Assembly (NCBI RefSeq): GCF_030704685.1
Contig: NZ_JAUZDX010000009.1
Span: 159,546 to 223,545 of the forward strand
DNA from: Acidovorax sp. A1169
GTDB lineage: Bacteria > Pseudomonadota > Gammaproteobacteria > Burkholderiales > Burkholderiaceae_C
Reading direction: 5' to 3'
DNA: 64,000 nucleotides
This document shows positions 36,394 to 44,893 of the stretch, one piece after another. The notes under the pieces are model-generated. The model saw nothing but the letters and a program-made list of their open reading frames with translations. It did no database searches and was not told the origin of the DNA. Positions within the stretch are counted from its first letter, which is position 1; every line of letters starts with the position of its first letter. Made by a program: the position numbers and the translations under genes.

Positions 36394-38142
36394 ATGATCC
36401 ACCAACTCAACTCCCTGTACCCGGTGCGCTACACGGCCTTTGCACTGTGCGTGCTGGGCCTGCTGGCGGCGCTCTGCGCCCTCGTGGTCTTCGGCCCGAG
36501 CCTGGCGCTGGTGCTGGCCCTGGGGGCTTTGGCGGCGCTGGTGGCCGTGGGCGTGTACGACCTGCGCCAGACGCGCCATGCCATCCTGCGCAACTACCCG
36601 GTCATCGGGCACATCCGCTTCATGCTCGAATACGTGCGCCCCGAGGTGCGCCAGTATTTCATCGAGAGCGACAGCGAGGCCGCCCCGTTCTCGCGCGCCC
36701 AGCGCTCGCTGGTCTACCAGCGCGCCAAGGGCGAGCCCGACAACCGGCCCTTCGGCACGCACCTGGACGTGGGCGCACGGGGCTACGAATGGGTGAACCA
36801 CTCCATGGCGCCTTCGCACCTCACATCGAGCGACTTTCGCGTATGGATCGGCGGCAGCCCCGATGCGCCCTCGCCCTCCGTGTCGCCGTGCACCCAGCCC
36901 TACCACGCCAGCGTGTTCAACATCTCGGCCATGAGCTTTGGCGCGCTGTCGGCCAACGCGGTGCTGGCGCTGAACAAGGGCGCGCAGCTGGGTGGCTTTG
37001 CCCACGATACGGGCGAAGGCTCCATCTCGCAGCACCACCGCGTGCACGGAGGCGACCTGATCTGGGAAATCGGTTCGGGCTACTTCGGCTGCCGCAACGA
37101 CGATGGCAGCTTCAGCCCCGAACGCTTTGCCACGAATGCGCAGGACCCGCAGGTGAAGATGATCGAGCTCAAGCTGAGCCAGGGAGCCAAGCCCGGGCAC
37201 GGTGGGGTGCTGCCCGCAGCCAAGGTCACCATCGAGATCGCGGCCGCACGCGGCGTGCCCGTCGGCAAGGACTGCATCTCGCCCTCGCGGCACAGCGCGT
37301 TCGCGAGCCCGGTGGAGATGATGCAGTTCATTGCCCGCCTGCGCGAGCTCTCGGGCGGCAAGCCCACCGGTTTCAAGTTCTGCCTGGGCCACCCCTGGGA
37401 GTGGTTTGCCATCGTCAAGGCTATGCTGGTCACCGGCATCACGCCCGACTTCATCGTGGTGGACGGGGCCGAGGGCGGCACGGGGGCCGCGCCCGTGGAG
37501 TTCAGCGACCATGTGGGCGCACCGCTGCAGGAAGGCCTGCTGCTGGTGCACAACACGCTGGTGGGCGTGAACCTGCGCGAGCGCGTGCGCATCGGCTGCG
37601 CGGGCAAGGTGATCACAGCCTTCGACATCGCGCGCATGATGGCGCTGGGTGCTGACTGGTGCAACGCCGGGCGCGGCTTCATGATGGCGCTGGGCTGCAT
37701 CCAGGCGCAAAGCTGCCACACCGGCCACTGCCCCACCGGCGTGACCACGCAGGACGCGCAGCGCCAACAGGCCCTGGTGGTGCCCGACAAGGCCTCGCGC
37801 GTGGCGCAGTTCCACCACAGTACCCTGCATGCGCTGCAGGAGCTGGTGCAGGCCGCCGGCCTGCAGCACCCCAAGGACATCACAGCCCACCATATCGTGC
37901 GCCGCATCAGCGATACCGAGGTACGTCTTCTGTCCAACCTGATCACGCGCATGCAGCCCGGCGCCTTGCTGGGCTCGCTGGAGGCGCAGCACAACGTGTT
38001 CCGCCTGTACTGGCCGCTGTCCAGCGCGCACAGCTTTGCCGCCAGCGAACCGGCGCTGGAACCGTCGGTGCCCCACCATGTGGAAGTGGCCCACGCGGCC
38101 GTGGCCGCCGTCAGCGATCTGCCCGCCAACGCCGCCGTATGA
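36394..38142 (+). CDS. FMN-binding glutamate synthase (GltB)-family protein, membrane-anchored
   Basis: 582 residues. Two hydrophobic helices (about 8-50) are followed by the FMN-binding synthase domain of GltB without the amidotransferase half: [70 protein letters not shown]. The 3Fe-4S cysteines are in [20 protein letters not shown]. Such proteins are common and uncharacterised, and have no glutaminase domain, so the amino donor and reaction are unknown. The stop overlaps the start of the next gene (ATGA). Confidence 0.92.
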   Translation: MIHQLNSLYPVRYTAFALCVLGLLAALCALVVFGPSLALVLALGALAALVAVGVYDLRQTRHAILRNYPVIGHIRFMLEYVRPEVRQYFIESDSEAAPFSRAQRSLVYQRAKGEPDNRPFGTHLDVGARGYEWVNHSMAPSHLTSSDFRVWIGGSPDAPSPSVSPCTQPYHASVFNISAMSFGALSANAVLALNKGAQLGGFAHDTGEGSISQHHRVHGGDLIWEIGSGYFGCRNDDGSFSPERFATNAQDPQVKMIELKLSQGAKPGHGGVLPAAKVTIEIAAARGVPVGKDCISPSRHSAFASPVEMMQFIARLRELSGGKPTGFKFCLGHPWEWFAIVKAMLVTGITPDFIVVDGAEGGTGAAPVEFSDHVGAPLQEGLLLVHNTLVGVNLRERVRIGCAGKVITAFDIARMMALGADWCNAGRGFMMALGCIQAQSCHTGHCPTGVTTQDAQRQQALVVPDKASRVAQFHHSTLHALQELVQAAGLQHPKDITAHHIVRRISDTEVRLLSNLITRMQPGALLGSLEAQHNVFRLYWPLSSAHSFAASEPALEPSVPHHVEVAHAAVAAVSDLPANAAV

Positions 38143-38975
38143 CGATGGAGGCAGGCAAGGTTCCTGACAGCAACCCCGGCAGCAACACCGTCGATTACGC
38201 GGCCTACCTGCGCCAGCAGCTCGTGCAGCAGCAGTTCAATGTCGCCAGCTACCGGCTCGGCGAGGAGCAGGTATGGCTCAAGAAGGCCGGTGCACCCCAC
38301 GGCCCGGGCCGCTACCGTGCCATGGCGGCAATGGCTGCGGTGCTGCGGCTGGAAGTGCTGCGCCCGGTGCCCAACCGGGGCGGGCGCGAAGCCATCGCCA
38401 CCGAGGTGCGGCGCCTGCGCGACCTGCAGGCGCGCGGCCTGCGCGTGCCCACCGTGCTGGCAGCGCAGGAGGATGGCTTTTTGATGCGCCACCTGGGGCG
38501 GCCCGCGCAGCAAACTCCCTCGCTGGGCAATGAAATCGACCATGCCGTGTCCGCCGGGCCCGCCGCCGTGCTGGCGCTGTGGCAGCAGGGCCTGGTGGCC
38601 ATTGCGCAGGTGCACGCCAGCGGCACCTGCCTGAGCCAGGCGTTCGCGCGCAACCTCGTGCGCTGCCCCGATCGCGTGGTGGGCTACATCGATTTCGAGG
38701 ACGACCCGGCCGCCGTGCTGCCGCTGCCGGTATGCCACGCGCGCGATGCGCTGTGCTACGCGCACTCCACGGCCATCTACCTGCGCTTGGTGGGCGCGCT
38801 CGACGACGCCCGCGCGATGTGGACAGCCTGGATCGCGTCAGGCAGCCCGGAGCTGCAGGCCATGCTGGCCACCAGCATCGGGCGCATGGGCTGGATGCAG
38901 CACCTGCCGCAAAACCGCAAGCTTGGCCGCGACATGCAGCGCGTGCGCGCGGCCTACGACCTGCTGCGGCCTTGA
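38139..38975 (+). CDS. Kinase-fold protein (Kdo/BUD32-like)
   Basis: 278 residues. It resembles atypical small-molecule/lipopolysaccharide kinases: a candidate nucleotide-binding lysine in EEQVWLKKAG, a helix with a conserved glutamate (REAIATEVRRLRDLQ), VPTVLAAQEDGFLMRHL, a likely catalytic region around AIAQVHASG and a metal-binding YIDFEDDP. No signal peptide. It is translationally coupled to the FMN protein through an ATGA overlap at 38139. Substrate unknown; a sugar, lipid or protein kinase are all possible. Confidence 0.7.
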   Translation: MTMEAGKVPDSNPGSNTVDYAAYLRQQLVQQQFNVASYRLGEEQVWLKKAGAPHGPGRYRAMAAMAAVLRLEVLRPVPNRGGREAIATEVRRLRDLQARGLRVPTVLAAQEDGFLMRHLGRPAQQTPSLGNEIDHAVSAGPAAVLALWQQGLVAIAQVHASGTCLSQAFARNLVRCPDRVVGYIDFEDDPAAVLPLPVCHARDALCYAHSTAIYLRLVGALDDARAMWTAWIASGSPELQAMLATSIGRMGWMQHLPQNRKLGRDMQRVRAAYDLLRP

Positions 38976-38976
38976 A

Positions 38977-38994
38977 CCATGCCCGCGGGCATGG
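38977..38994. repeat. Perfect 18-bp palindrome
   Basis: CCATGCCCGCGGGCATGG is a perfect palindrome 1 base after the kinase-fold gene stop and about 120 bases before the ABC transporter start. It could be a transcript-end hairpin or an operator; no T-run follows. A looser repeat, AGCGGGCCCGTCCTTAGCGGGCT, lies just downstream. Confidence 0.5.
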
Positions 38995-39112
38995 GCTGCG
39001 CGCAAAGCGGGCCCGTCCTTAGCGGGCTGTAGGCATTGGCTGACAGAGGCAGACCGGCCGCCCGCCTATCGTGCAGGCGGTGCTCCCGTTTGCCTCCTTT
39101 TGCCTGTGCCTT

Positions 39113-40969
39113 ATGTCTACTCCTGCCGCCACCCTTTCAGCACCACCCGCTCCCGCATCGCCGCCGCCGGCCGCGAAGAAGCCCCGCCGCCGCCGCCCTC
39201 CTACCCTGTCGCTCTCGGCATGGAAGCAGTTCATGAGCGTGGCCCGCCCCTACTGGATGGGCGAGAAGAAAAGAACGGCCTGGGGCCTGCTCGCGCTGCT
39301 CATCGGCCTGATGGTCTGCGAGACGCAACTGGCCGTGATGCTGATCGACAAGACCGGCGAAATGACCTCGGCCCTGGCCGCCAAGCAGGCCGACCGGTTC
39401 TGGGACGCGGTGCGCGCCAGCCTCATCGTGCTGGCCTTCGCGGTGCCGGTGTACGCCTTCTACTACTACATGCGCGACGCGTTTTCCAACCACTGGCGGC
39501 GCTGGCTCACGCACCGCTTCCTGGATGGCTACCTGGGTGAGCGCAAGTACTACGAACTCGGTACCGGCAGCGACATCGACAACCCCGACCAGCGCATCAG
39601 CGAGGACATCAACACCTTCACCGGCCGGTCCACGCACTTCCTGCTGATCTTTCTGGGCTCGCTGATGCAGCTCGTGGCGTTCAGCGCAGTGCTGTGGTCC
39701 ATTTCCAAGGTGCTGGTGGCCTTTCTGGCGGTGTATGCGCTGCTGGGAACCTTCGGCGCGCTGTACCTGTTTGGCGCACCGCTGATCCGACTCAATTTCT
39801 GGCAGATCCGGCGCGAGGCGGACTTCCGCTTCGGGCTGATGCGGCTGCGCGAGAACGCCGAGTCCATCGCCTTCTACCGCGGCGAGCCGCAGGAGCGCGC
39901 GCAGATCGACCACCGCTTCGAAGCCGCCTTCACCAACTACGCGCGGCTCATCAAGAAGCAGCGTTCGCTCAACCTGTTCCAGCGCTCGTTCAGCCAGCTC
40001 ACGCTGGTGCTGCCGAGCATCATCCTGGCCAATGGCGTGCTTTCGGGCGAACTCGAGGTGGGGCGCGCGATCCAGGCGGCGGGCGCCTTTGCGGCCGTGC
40101 TGGGCGCGGTCTCGCTCATCGTGGATAACTTCGAGAGCCTGAGCCGCTTCGTGGCCGGCATCGACCGGCTGCACGCGCTGTCGCAGATGGTCCTCAAGAC
40201 ACCTGCCGCCCCCACCCCCTGGGCCGAGCCGGCTGCGACGACGCTGCCTGCCAACGGCACCGCCAGCGCAGCACAGGCGCCATCAGAACCTGCGCCGCAG
40301 ATTGCCACGCGCATCGGCGAAGCCATGGCCATCGAGGGGCTCACGCTCTACACGCCTCAGTTCGGCCGCCTGCTGGTGCAGGACCTGTCACTGCAGCTGC
40401 AAACCGGCGATGCCCTGCTGATCACCGGCCCCAGCGGCTGCGGCAAAAGCTCGCTGCTGCGGGCCATTGCAGGCCTGTGGCGCACCGGCAGCGGTGCCGT
40501 GCAGCACCCGCCGATGGAGGATGTGTTCTTTCTGCCCCAGCGCCCGTACATGCAGATGGGTACGCTGCGCAGCCAGATCATTTACCCCATGAAGGAAACC
40601 GACCTGGCGGACGAACGTTTGCTCGAGCTGTTGCAGGAAGTGCAGCTGGAGTCCTTGGCCGAACGCGTGGGCGGGCTCGACGCCTCGCACGACTGGGAAA
40701 AGCAGCTGTCCATCGGCGAGCAGCAGCGCCTGGCGTTTGCCCGAGTGCTGGCGCGTGCGCCGCGCATCGTGATCCTGGACGAAGCCACCAGCGCCCTCGA
40801 CAGCGCCAACGAGGCAGCGCTTTACGAGCGCCTGCGCGCCAATGGCACCACGCTGATCAGCATTGCCCACCGCCCGGCCGTGCTCAAGCACCACACGCAT
40901 GTGCTGGAGCTCAAGGGCGAGGGCGCGTGGCAGGTGCACGCGGCGGGCGATTTCAGCTTCGACCGCTGA
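39113..40969 (+). CDS. ABC transporter, fused permease and ATPase (YddA/SbmA type)
   Basis: 618 residues. A Pro/Ala/Arg-rich N-terminus (1-30) leads into an SbmA/BacA-like membrane domain with about six helices (SVARPYWMGEKKRTAWGLLA, RRWLTHRFLDGYLGERKYYE, NPDQRISEDINTFTG, FQRSFSQLTLVLPSIILA) and a C-terminal nucleotide-binding domain: Walker A GPSGCGKSS, signature LSIGEQQRLAF, Walker B IVILDEATSALD, and the switch His in SIAHRP. Related proteins move cobalamin, fatty acids or peptides; direction and substrate unknown. Start at 39113 (MSTPAAT) rather than the upstream GTG at 39071. Confidence 0.92.
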   Translation: MSTPAATLSAPPAPASPPPAAKKPRRRRPPTLSLSAWKQFMSVARPYWMGEKKRTAWGLLALLIGLMVCETQLAVMLIDKTGEMTSALAAKQADRFWDAVRASLIVLAFAVPVYAFYYYMRDAFSNHWRRWLTHRFLDGYLGERKYYELGTGSDIDNPDQRISEDINTFTGRSTHFLLIFLGSLMQLVAFSAVLWSISKVLVAFLAVYALLGTFGALYLFGAPLIRLNFWQIRREADFRFGLMRLRENAESIAFYRGEPQERAQIDHRFEAAFTNYARLIKKQRSLNLFQRSFSQLTLVLPSIILANGVLSGELEVGRAIQAAGAFAAVLGAVSLIVDNFESLSRFVAGIDRLHALSQMVLKTPAAPTPWAEPAATTLPANGTASAAQAPSEPAPQIATRIGEAMAIEGLTLYTPQFGRLLVQDLSLQLQTGDALLITGPSGCGKSSLLRAIAGLWRTGSGAVQHPPMEDVFFLPQRPYMQMGTLRSQIIYPMKETDLADERLLELLQEVQLESLAERVGGLDASHDWEKQLSIGEQQRLAFARVLARAPRIVILDEATSALDSANEAALYERLRANGTTLISIAHRPAVLKHHTHVLELKGEGAWQVHAAGDFSFDR

Positions 40970-40978
40970 CGGGGGGAT

Positions 40979-41470
40979 TCAGGCGCTGGCGCAGGCGGGT
41001 TCGCCCACCATCTCCAGCACCAGCGCCGTCGCCACGTGGGCGTCCAGCGTCAGCAGGCGCTTGCGCATGCAGATCACCGCCTTGTCCTTGCTCAGCAGGA
41101 TGGCGCGGTGTGCGGCGGCCAAGTCGATGAACTTCTGGTCGTCGGTGTCCTTGCAGACGTAGGCCACGCGCGGAGCAATCTCCACCAGGCGGGCCTGTGC
41201 GTCGAAGGCGGCCAGCACCTGCGCCGCGTCCACACGGTAGTAGTCCATGCGGCCGACGATGTGCGGGTAGGCCAGCACGCGCTCGAGTTCGTCGCGCATG
41301 ACCTGCGTGGCGATCCAGGCCAGGCGCCCTTCGGCGAGCAGTTGGCGCAACGGCACGGTGGCGGGGTCCGAGAAGATCAGCAGGTCCAGCGCGACGTTGG
41401 TGTCGACGACCACAGGGCGCACGGGTTCACCCGCCGGCGCCTGGGCCGGCAGCGCCAACTCAACCCGCAT
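40979..41470 (-). CDS. PIN-domain protein (COG1569-type putative ribonuclease toxin)
   Basis: 163 residues. PIN fold with the expected acidic residues: VVVDTNVALDLLIF (residues about 20-33), QVMRDELERVL (helix with Glu), and CKDTDDQKFIDLA (Asp pair). Single-strand RNases of toxin-antitoxin systems share the fold. The family COG1569 is called putative toxin, but no antitoxin-sized gene is adjacent: upstream it overlaps the 3' end of the methyltransferase gene by 11 bases on the same strand. A housekeeping or RNA-processing role linked to that enzyme is an alternative. Confidence 0.85.
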   Translation of the reverse strand: MRVELALPAQAPAGEPVRPVVVDTNVALDLLIFSDPATVPLRQLLAEGRLAWIATQVMRDELERVLAYPHIVGRMDYYRVDAAQVLAAFDAQARLVEIAPRVAYVCKDTDDQKFIDLAAAHRAILLSKDKAVICMRKRLLTLDAHVATALVLEMVGEPACASA

Positions 41471-42752
41471 CGCGCGGGCCGGCCTGTGGCGTCTCGGATG
41501 ATGGCTTGGTGCGCACCGATCCCTTGACCATGTCGAAGCGGAACATGCGGCACTCGATGGGGCCGTTCCACATGGGCACGCGGCGCGACTCCTTCAGGCG
41601 CATCTTGCCGGGCAGCTTGAGGTCGGGGGTCAGCATCCAGGCCGTCCAGCCCGCATAGTTCTTCTTCCAGTGGGTGGCCAGTTGGCTGAAGAACTCGCCG
41701 CCGTCGTCGGTGTGCGCGGCCTCGCGGCCCACGCTGGCGCCCAGGGCCCGCTCGGCCGCGCGTTCGTTGGCGTTCTGGCCGGCGGAGCCGGCGGCGGCAA
41801 TGCGCTCGCCGTAGGGCGGGTTGAGCAGCATCAGGCCCGGCTGTTCGCTCGGCGGCATGCGCTGCAATGCATCGCCACCGCGCAGCTGCACGGCCTCGGC
41901 CACGCCTGCGCGCTCGGCATTGCGCTCGGCAAAGTCGACCATGCGGTGGGCCACGTCGCTGCCGAAGATGGGCACCGGGCTCGCCTGGATAGCGCTCTCG
42001 GCCTCGGCCTGGATGGCCGACCACACATGGCCCTGGAAGGGCAGGAGCTTCTCGAACGCAAATCGGCGCAGCATGCCGGCCGGGATGCGGCAGGCGATCT
42101 GCGCGGCCTCGATGGCGATGGTGCCGCTGCCGCAGCAGGGGTCGTACAGCGGCACGGGCGCATCACCGAGCGGGTCCCAGCCGCTGGCGGCGATCATGGC
42201 GGCGGCCAGGGTTTCCTTGAGCGGGGCGTCGCCCTTGTCCTCGCGCCAGCCGCGCTTGAACAGCGGCTCGCCCGAGGTGTCGATGTAGACAGTGGCCTCT
42301 TCGGTGGTCAGGTGCAGGTGGATGCGCACGTCGGGCCACTGGGTGTTCACGTCGGGGCGCACGCCGGACTTGGCGCGAAAACGGTCGGCCACAGCGTCCT
42401 TCACGCGCAGGCCGGCGAAGTTCAGACTCTGCAGCGGGCTGTGCTGGGCCGTAACCTCGACCTTGAAGGTCTGGCGCGTGGTGAACCAGATCTCCCAGGC
42501 CACCTCGCTGGCGATGCCGTACAGGTCGTTCTCGGAGCGGTAGGGCCGGTGCGCCAGTTGCACCAGCACGCGCTGCGCCAGCCGGCTGTGCAGGTTGAGC
42601 AGCAGCGCCTGGCGCCACGAGGCGCGCAGCAGCACGCCGCCCCGGCCCATGAGCAGGTCCTGGCCCGTGAGGCCGGTGATGGCGTGCACCTCGTCGGCGA
42701 GGTAGCCCTCGACACCGGCGGCGCAGGGGAGAAAGAGTTGGAGTTGGTTCAT
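41460..42752 (-). CDS. rlmL: THUMP-domain 23S rRNA (guanine-N2) methyltransferase, RlmL-like
   Basis: 430 residues. N-terminal ferredoxin-like/THUMP region (about 1-150), then a UPF0020 SAM methyltransferase domain: LYDPCCGSGTIAIEAAQIA (SAM motif I) and MLLNPPYGERI (the NPPY catalytic motif). It matches the N-terminal half of E. coli RlmL, which methylates G2445 of 23S rRNA; the RlmK half is absent, as usual outside enterobacteria. An odd acidic/Asn-rich stretch (SAGQNANERAAERALG) follows the catalytic motif. Overlaps the PIN gene. Confidence 0.9.
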   Translation of the reverse strand: MNQLQLFLPCAAGVEGYLADEVHAITGLTGQDLLMGRGGVLLRASWRQALLLNLHSRLAQRVLVQLAHRPYRSENDLYGIASEVAWEIWFTTRQTFKVEVTAQHSPLQSLNFAGLRVKDAVADRFRAKSGVRPDVNTQWPDVRIHLHLTTEEATVYIDTSGEPLFKRGWREDKGDAPLKETLAAAMIAASGWDPLGDAPVPLYDPCCGSGTIAIEAAQIACRIPAGMLRRFAFEKLLPFQGHVWSAIQAEAESAIQASPVPIFGSDVAHRMVDFAERNAERAGVAEAVQLRGGDALQRMPPSEQPGLMLLNPPYGERIAAAGSAGQNANERAAERALGASVGREAAHTDDGGEFFSQLATHWKKNYAGWTAWMLTPDLKLPGKMRLKESRRVPMWNGPIECRMFRFDMVKGSVRTKPSSETPQAGPRDAG

Positions 42753-42776
42753 GGCACTGGGCGAAAGGATACGCGC

Positions 42777-43229
42777 TTAAACGACGACTGCGTCAGTCGC
42801 TGCGCGCGCCAGCAGCAGCTGGCGGATGGATTCAGGGATGGGCGCCACCTTGCGGTCGCTGCGGCCGATGAAGACGATGCCGACCTTGCCGCGCGCCACT
42901 TCGCGGCCCGTCGTCTTCTCCGTCATCCGAAAGACGAGGTCGAAGCCGTAGCGGTTGAGGTCCTCGGGCGCCATCTCCACGCGCATGGTCTCGCCATGGA
43001 AGCCTTCGGACTTGTACTGGGCCACGATGTCGCCCACCACGGTGGACAGGCCGCCCACGTCCGCCTCGGGGTAACCGAGCGACTGGAAGAAGCGCACGCG
43101 CGCCTCGGACACCAGGCTCAGCAGCTGCGCATTGTCCAGGTGCCCGCCCTGGTTGACGTGGCTGATGTAGATCTGCAGCTCGGTGGCAAAGCCGAAGTGC
43201 GTGGGGAGGTCGAAAACAATGCGGGCCAT
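42777..43229 (-). CDS. Acyl-CoA thioesterase (hot-dog fold, 4HBT type)
   Basis: 150 residues with a hot-dog pattern: TELQIYISHVNQGGHLDNAQ, SLVSEARVRFFQSLGYPEAD, FRMTEKTTGREVARGKVGIV. Members hydrolyse acyl-CoA thioesters in the cytoplasm. Asn at GGHLDNAQLL is in the place of the usual catalytic acidic/Asn region of YbgC-like enzymes. Start at 43229 (MARIVFDLP); the frame from 43352 is unsupported. Divergent from the glutaredoxin gene across 200 bases that hold no other gene. Confidence 0.85.
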   Translation of the reverse strand: MARIVFDLPTHFGFATELQIYISHVNQGGHLDNAQLLSLVSEARVRFFQSLGYPEADVGGLSTVVGDIVAQYKSEGFHGETMRVEMAPEDLNRYGFDLVFRMTEKTTGREVARGKVGIVFIGRSDRKVAPIPESIRQLLLARAATDAVVV

Positions 43230-43429
43230 GGCGCGGGCGGTAGAAAGGTAAGCAGCGAAACGGTGGCAGCCCATGCAAGGCGCTCCGCAGGCAAGGCCCG
43301 TGGAAGGACCAAAAAAGGAAGGCCGTATCCCCATTGGCGGGGTAGCCGGCACAGGCAGCGCACGCGCTGCCGGGTCTCGGGGCAGAAGTCTCTTATGCTC
43401 CCGGAATGCCGATTTTACCCGGAGCCCCC

Positions 43430-43918
43430 ATGCACGCCCTGCGCTGTACCCTGACCCTCGCCCTGATTGCGGCCGCGCTCACCGGCACGGCGCATGCCCA
43501 GACGCTCTACAAATCCGTGGATGCGAGCGGAAAGGTCGTCTACAGCGACCAGCCCCCCGCCTCGGGTGCGGTGCAAAAAACCCTGAAGCTCGAAAGCCTG
43601 CCCGTCAGCGTGGTCCCGGGCAACCCGCTGCCACCCACCACGCCCGGCCAGGCACCTGTAGAAGCCCAGAAAGCAGCCCAACCCCGGGGCGAGGTCACGC
43701 TCTACATGGCCACCTGGTGCGGCTACTGCAAAGCGGCCAAGGCCTACCTGGGCGGCAAGGGCATCGCGTACCGGGAGTTCGACGTGGACACGCCCACCGG
43801 CAAGGCCGCCTTTGCGCAACTGGGTGCGCGCGGCGTGCCGGTGCTGCTCACCAATGGCCAGCGGGTGGCGGGCTTCAGCACGCAGTCGTATGACGCCGTC
43901 TTCGCCAGCCGCAAGTAA
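43430..43918 (+). CDS. Exported glutaredoxin-domain protein with N-terminal DUF4124
   Basis: 162 residues from the ATG at 43430 (MHALRCTLTL), with GGAG upstream; 43406 is an alternative. A signal peptide ends near AHA-Q, then a DUF4124 segment (TLYKSVDASGKVVYSDQPP), a Pro-rich linker, and a C-terminal glutaredoxin fold (about 88-162) with CGYC in LYMATWCGYCKAAKAYL and GVPVLLTNGQRVAGF. The periplasm normally relies on Dsb proteins, so an exported glutaredoxin is notable though the combination recurs in betaproteobacteria. Likely a thiol-disulfide exchange role. Confidence 0.88.
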   Translation: MHALRCTLTLALIAAALTGTAHAQTLYKSVDASGKVVYSDQPPASGAVQKTLKLESLPVSVVPGNPLPPTTPGQAPVEAQKAAQPRGEVTLYMATWCGYCKAAKAYLGGKGIAYREFDVDTPTGKAAFAQLGARGVPVLLTNGQRVAGFSTQSYDAVFASRK

Positions 43919-43958
43919 GCCACCACCTCACTCACTCCGTTCCTCCGACCACCGCTCC

Positions 43959-44504
43959 ATGCTCCGCACTGCCCTCACGCTGCTCACCTTCGCCCTGTGC
44001 CAGCCCGTTCTTGCCGAAGAACTGCGCGTTCCGCTGCCCGGGCGCGACGACCTCGTCATCGACCTGCCCGCCCAATGGCGCGCCCAGGTCCGCCGCCCCC
44101 ATGCCGAGCTGCCGCCCTCGGTCGCCATCAGCGGCCCCGATACCACGGCCCTGCAGATGATCCTCACGCCCATCTGGCCCGCAGGCACAGGCAAAGCCTC
44201 TACGCCCGATGAACTTAGGGCCCAGGTGCAAAGCGCGGCAAGGCAAGCCCAGCCCCGCGCCGTGGAAGCCGAACTGCCCCTCAAGGACCTGGGTGCCTCG
44301 GGCAAGACGGGCTACTACTTCTCGGCCACCGACGGCGCCCCCGAGCCGGGCGGCTACAAGTATTTGACCCAAGGCGTGCTGGGCATGAACGAACTGCGCG
44401 TGGCCTTCACCGTGCTGGCCAATGGCCAGTCGCAGGAGCCGACCGCACAGGCGCTGGAGCTGCTGCGCTCGCTGCGGCGCGCGCCGGCCTCGAAGTCGCC
44501 TTGA
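43959..44504 (+). CDS. Exported hypothetical protein
   Basis: 181 residues with a signal peptide (MLRTALTLLTFALCQPVLA). The mature protein has a short beta-rich fold (VPLPGRDDLVIDLPAQWRAQ; PPSVAISGPDTTALQMILTP) and resembles small exported proteins with a cleavage-prone, lipoprotein-like start, but lacks a lipobox. No known domain recognised. It follows the glutaredoxin gene by 40 bases and overlaps the next gene by one base, so the three may be co-transcribed. Confidence 0.75.
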   Translation: MLRTALTLLTFALCQPVLAEELRVPLPGRDDLVIDLPAQWRAQVRRPHAELPPSVAISGPDTTALQMILTPIWPAGTGKASTPDELRAQVQSAARQAQPRAVEAELPLKDLGASGKTGYYFSATDGAPEPGGYKYLTQGVLGMNELRVAFTVLANGQSQEPTAQALELLRSLRRAPASKSP

Positions 44505-44893
44505 TGGCGGATGGCCGACCCACCATGCACCCCATGCTCGGCACCATCATGGTCTACGCGCGCGACATGCAGCGCAGCGCGGCGTTCTACGGCACGCATT
44601 TCGGCCTGCAGACCACGGGAGAGGTGGTGGAGGGCCTGATCGAACTCAAGGCCCCGGACGGCGGCGCCAGCATCCTCATCCACCAGGCGGCCAAGAGCGT
44701 GAAGCTCGGCCAGGCCGGGGTGAAGCTGTGCTTTCATGTGCACGATGTGGAGGCATTCAAGGCGAAGGCGCTGGTGCAGGGCCTGGCGTTCGGCCCGACC
44801 CACCAGGCCAACGGCTATGCGTTTGCCAATGCCAGGGACCCGGACGGCAATGCCGTCAGCATCTCCAGCCGGGCGTTCAGAACAGCCGCCTGA
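44504..44893 (+). CDS. VOC (glyoxalase/bleomycin resistance) superfamily protein
   Basis: 129 residues. VOC pattern: TIMVYARDMQRSAAFYGTHFG, then FHVHDVEAFKAKALVQGLAF and ARDPDGNAVSISS. Metal ligands of this superfamily are usually His and Glu at strand starts; here they are not clear. Function could range from glyoxalase to antibiotic binding. Start at 44504 shares its A with the stop of the upstream gene; an ATG at 44525 (MHPMLG) is possible. Convergent with rpoN, with stops one base apart. Confidence 0.82.
   Translation: MADGRPTMHPMLGTIMVYARDMQRSAAFYGTHFGLQTTGEVVEGLIELKAPDGGASILIHQAAKSVKLGQAGVKLCFHVHDVEAFKAKALVQGLAFGPTHQANGYAFANARDPDGNAVSISSRAFRTAA

Noticed and set aside
40979..41470. Toxin-antitoxin module at the PIN gene
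   Set aside because: No small antitoxin gene overlaps or abuts it.
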